This document shows, piece by piece, positions 62,072-64,000 of a stretch of DNA of 64,000 nucleotides. The position numbers and the translations under genes are program-made. Location: the NCBI GenBank assembly GCA_006538405.1, contig BJKQ01000011.1:869501-933500 (forward strand), read 5' to 3'. The DNA comes from Hansfordia pulvinata. Lineage: Eukaryota > Ascomycota > Sordariomycetes > Xylariales. The notes beneath the pieces are model-generated. The model worked only from the letters and a program-made list of their open reading frames with translations, had not been told where the DNA came from and ran no database searches. How positions within the stretch are numbered: the stretch's first letter is position 1; each line of letters begins with the position of its first letter.

Positions 62072-63728
62072 ATGTATACCGCTTCCATTAATCCTTCAAC
62101 AGCAGCGCTGTTTCTGCTTTCGTGCGCCGCAGACCTGGTCGCTGCCGACGCACCCCTCTTTGGCGCTGCCGATTATGACGCTTTCAATCGGGGCGACTTT
62201 GGCAACCGACCGCAACAGGGCTACCACACTGTCGACTTCAAATCGCCCCGTTTTCAAGTCAACATCTGGGACAAGGAGCACACCAGCCCGGAAACCCACA
62301 TCTTCCTCAACGGCAACGTCGAAGGCCAGCACGACAGCCCCATCATTCTCAGCGCCAAGGACCTGAGTCTAGTTTACATTGACACGAGTTGGGACGGCGG
62401 CGTCACGGCCGATCTTCAGACGTACAACGGCTCCGACTATGTCACCTTCTGGCACGGTCAAGGCAAGATTGGTTGGGGAGATGGGAATTTCACCATGGTC
62501 GACCAATACTACAATCCCCAATACGAGCTCACGACCACTGACGCGGTGAACACGGGCGCTGACAACCACGAATTCAAGCTCACCGAGGACGGCGGCGCCC
62601 TGTTGAACAATTACAATAAGATCCCCTACGACTTTCAGAACATTGGCGGGCCTCCGGATGGTCTTCTGCACGACAGCGTGTTCCAGGAGGTCGACATCGA
62701 GACCAACGAGGAGCGCTTCACCTGGCGCGCTTCCGAACATTTCGAGCTGAATGAGGCCATCCACAACGCGGGCGGGGGCAACTTCAACGACGCCGATGGC
62801 GGCGGCTGGGACTGGTTCCACATGAACAGCATCCAAAAGACGCCGGAGGGCAACTATCTCATCTCATCCCGCCACCTTTGTCTGATTGCCCTCATCAACG
62901 GCACGGACGGCTCCCCCATCTGGCAGGTCGGTGGCCACCGGAACTCCTTTACCGACATCAGCGAGGGTCGCGCCAACAACTTCTGCTTCCAGCACCACGC
63001 CCGCTTTGTCGACGACGCGTACACCGAGATCACCCTGTTCGACAACAGAGCCGCCGACCAGGCCTGGACGCCCATCCCCGGATGCGACCACGATTGCTCC
63101 CGAGCTATCCACATCAAGCTGGACTACGAGAAGATGACAGTTCAGCTTCTGAAGGAGATCCACCACCCTGCCAGCGTCCAAGCCTGGGCTCAAGGCGGGA
63201 CACAGCTTCTGTCCAGCGGGCACCATATTGTCTCTTGGGGCACCGTGCCTTCGATCACGGAGCACAATTTGAACGGGGATGCCATATTCGAGGTTCAGCT
63301 GAGCCCCTGGCGCGTCGCTGCCGGCGGTCACGATGGTGTTGCGCCTTACCGCGCATACAAGTTCAACTATAAAGCCTATCCCCCTTGGCCACCAGCCATT
63401 GCTCTTGTGGATGGAATGATCTACGTGAGCTGGAACGGGGCCACGGAGGTTGACAAGTGGGCCTTGGTAAGTCCCCTGCTTTTCATCTCATACAGAATAA
63501 CCTGCTAACCTCTCGCAGTATGGAGGAAGAACAGCGCAGGATCTGAAGTCTCAAGACGTCGTCGTCAACCGCGACGGTTTTGAGACCGCCATTACGCCGA
63601 CCTCGGGACTGCGCGCCGCCCGCGTGGTGGCCCTCGACGCCGATGGAAACGAAATCGGAACCACCGACGTCATCGACATGAAATCGGGCGAGACGCTCTC
63701 GCCTCAAATCCAGCTTGACCGGGCGTGA
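62072..63728 (+). CDS. Secreted arylsulfotransferase-like (ASST) protein
   Basis: Two exons, 62072..63466 and 63519..63728 (52-nt intron, GTAAGT donor, CTAAC branch, CAG acceptor), give 534 residues. The N-terminus ends in a hydrophobic stretch (AALFLLSCAADLVAAD), a signal peptide. The body has the beta-propeller repeats of the fungal arylsulfotransferase family: WDGGVTADLQTYNGSDYVTFW, GGGWDWFHMNSIQKTPEGNYLISSRH and LINGTDGSPIWQVGG. HMNSIQ and FCFQHHAR contain His residues at positions typical for the family, and the N-glycosylation sites NGS, NFT and NGT fit secretion. Bacterial ASST moves sulphate between phenols; the activity of the fungal relatives is not known. Without the intron the frame ends soon after the donor, so the second exon is well supported. 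Confidence 0.85.
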
Positions 63729-64000
63729 AGAGACGGCGCATTGCTTTGGGTTAAAACAAAAAAGTTCAGCATCGGCCAGGCGTTCCCGTGGATTATTCTT
63801 TTTCTTTTTTCTTCATTTCCTTTGCTTTCTCGCGTGTAATAAGATCATGATACCCCTGGAAGAGATAGAGGAGGTCACTTGGCCCCAGAGGCTGCGACGA
63901 AGCAGCGCAGACATGGACGACATTTCTTTTTTGTTGAATGCGACAGGCTACGAGCCGCATGTCAGGGGGAGTACGCATGTCGAATCAGACAAGCCAGTGG
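63729..64000. other. 3' flank of the ASST-like gene
   Basis: It contains a T-rich stretch at about 63798-63830 and no gene before the window ends. Confidence 0.6.

Noticed and set aside
63467..63508. C-terminal tail read through the last ASST intron
   Set aside because: A strong GTAAGT donor, CTAAC branch and CAG acceptor join to a good second exon, so the tail is intronic.

Overview
The window comes from a filamentous ascomycete, most likely a Sordariomycete. Genes have short GT-AG introns (about 50-160 nt) with CTGAC or CTAAC branch points. Coding DNA is GC-rich. The gene families are typical of Pezizomycotina: ARG5,6 tail, SEN1, a Pth11-like membrane protein, a DUF3112-type membrane protein, an S28 peptidase, a GPI-type wall protein and EthD and ASST proteins. 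There is no rRNA, CRISPR array or recognisable transposon, and both tRNAs are nuclear-type. All assignments were made by eye from the sequence, without database searches.

Layout. 1-300 is the 3' end of the arginine gene ARG5,6 (+). 634-1881 is a short-chain dehydrogenase (-). 3335-9323 is a tandem family of four unrecognised genes (+) of about 200-300 residues; three of them share promoter and 3' flanking sequence as well as protein motifs. 9734-11745 is a secreted S28 serine peptidase (-) and 13160-14542 an MFSD10-like transporter (-). 17790-24191 is the SEN1 helicase (-), the largest gene here. 25691-26309 is a secreted EthD protein (+), 26958-28361 an HhH-GPD DNA glycosylase (-) and 29131-30180 a pirin with a hydrophobic N-terminus (-). 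32431-34504 is ADE4 (+), the first enzyme of purine synthesis. 35917-37542 is a Ser/Thr-rich GPI-type protein (+), followed by tRNA-Gln and tRNA-Gly (+). 39713-40890 is DUF3112 (-), 42919-44955 Pth11-like (-), 47030-48094 a proline-rich protein (+), 48861-50096 a methyltransferase-like protein (+), 51604-52236 a small secreted protein (+) and 62072-63728 a secreted arylsulfotransferase-like protein (+). The genes are mainly single housekeeping or accessory loci. I see no metabolic cluster.

Two things stand out. The first is the tandem family, in which non-coding flanks seem at least as well preserved as the proteins, and in which a TATA box followed by a short stem-loop is repeated before three members. 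The second is a short motif, TACTCGTA or its complement TACGAGTA. I counted 32 copies by eye, none inside a coding exon, where about 2 are expected by chance. Twenty of them lie in the gene-poor stretch 54.8-61.3 kb.

Caution. Several genes carry single-base frame breaks, mostly one missing base in a C or G run: S28, ADE4, DUF3112, Pth11-like and tandem gene 4. The long SEN1 reading frame is intact. This pattern looks more like homopolymer errors in the assembly than decay of every gene, but raw reads are needed to decide.
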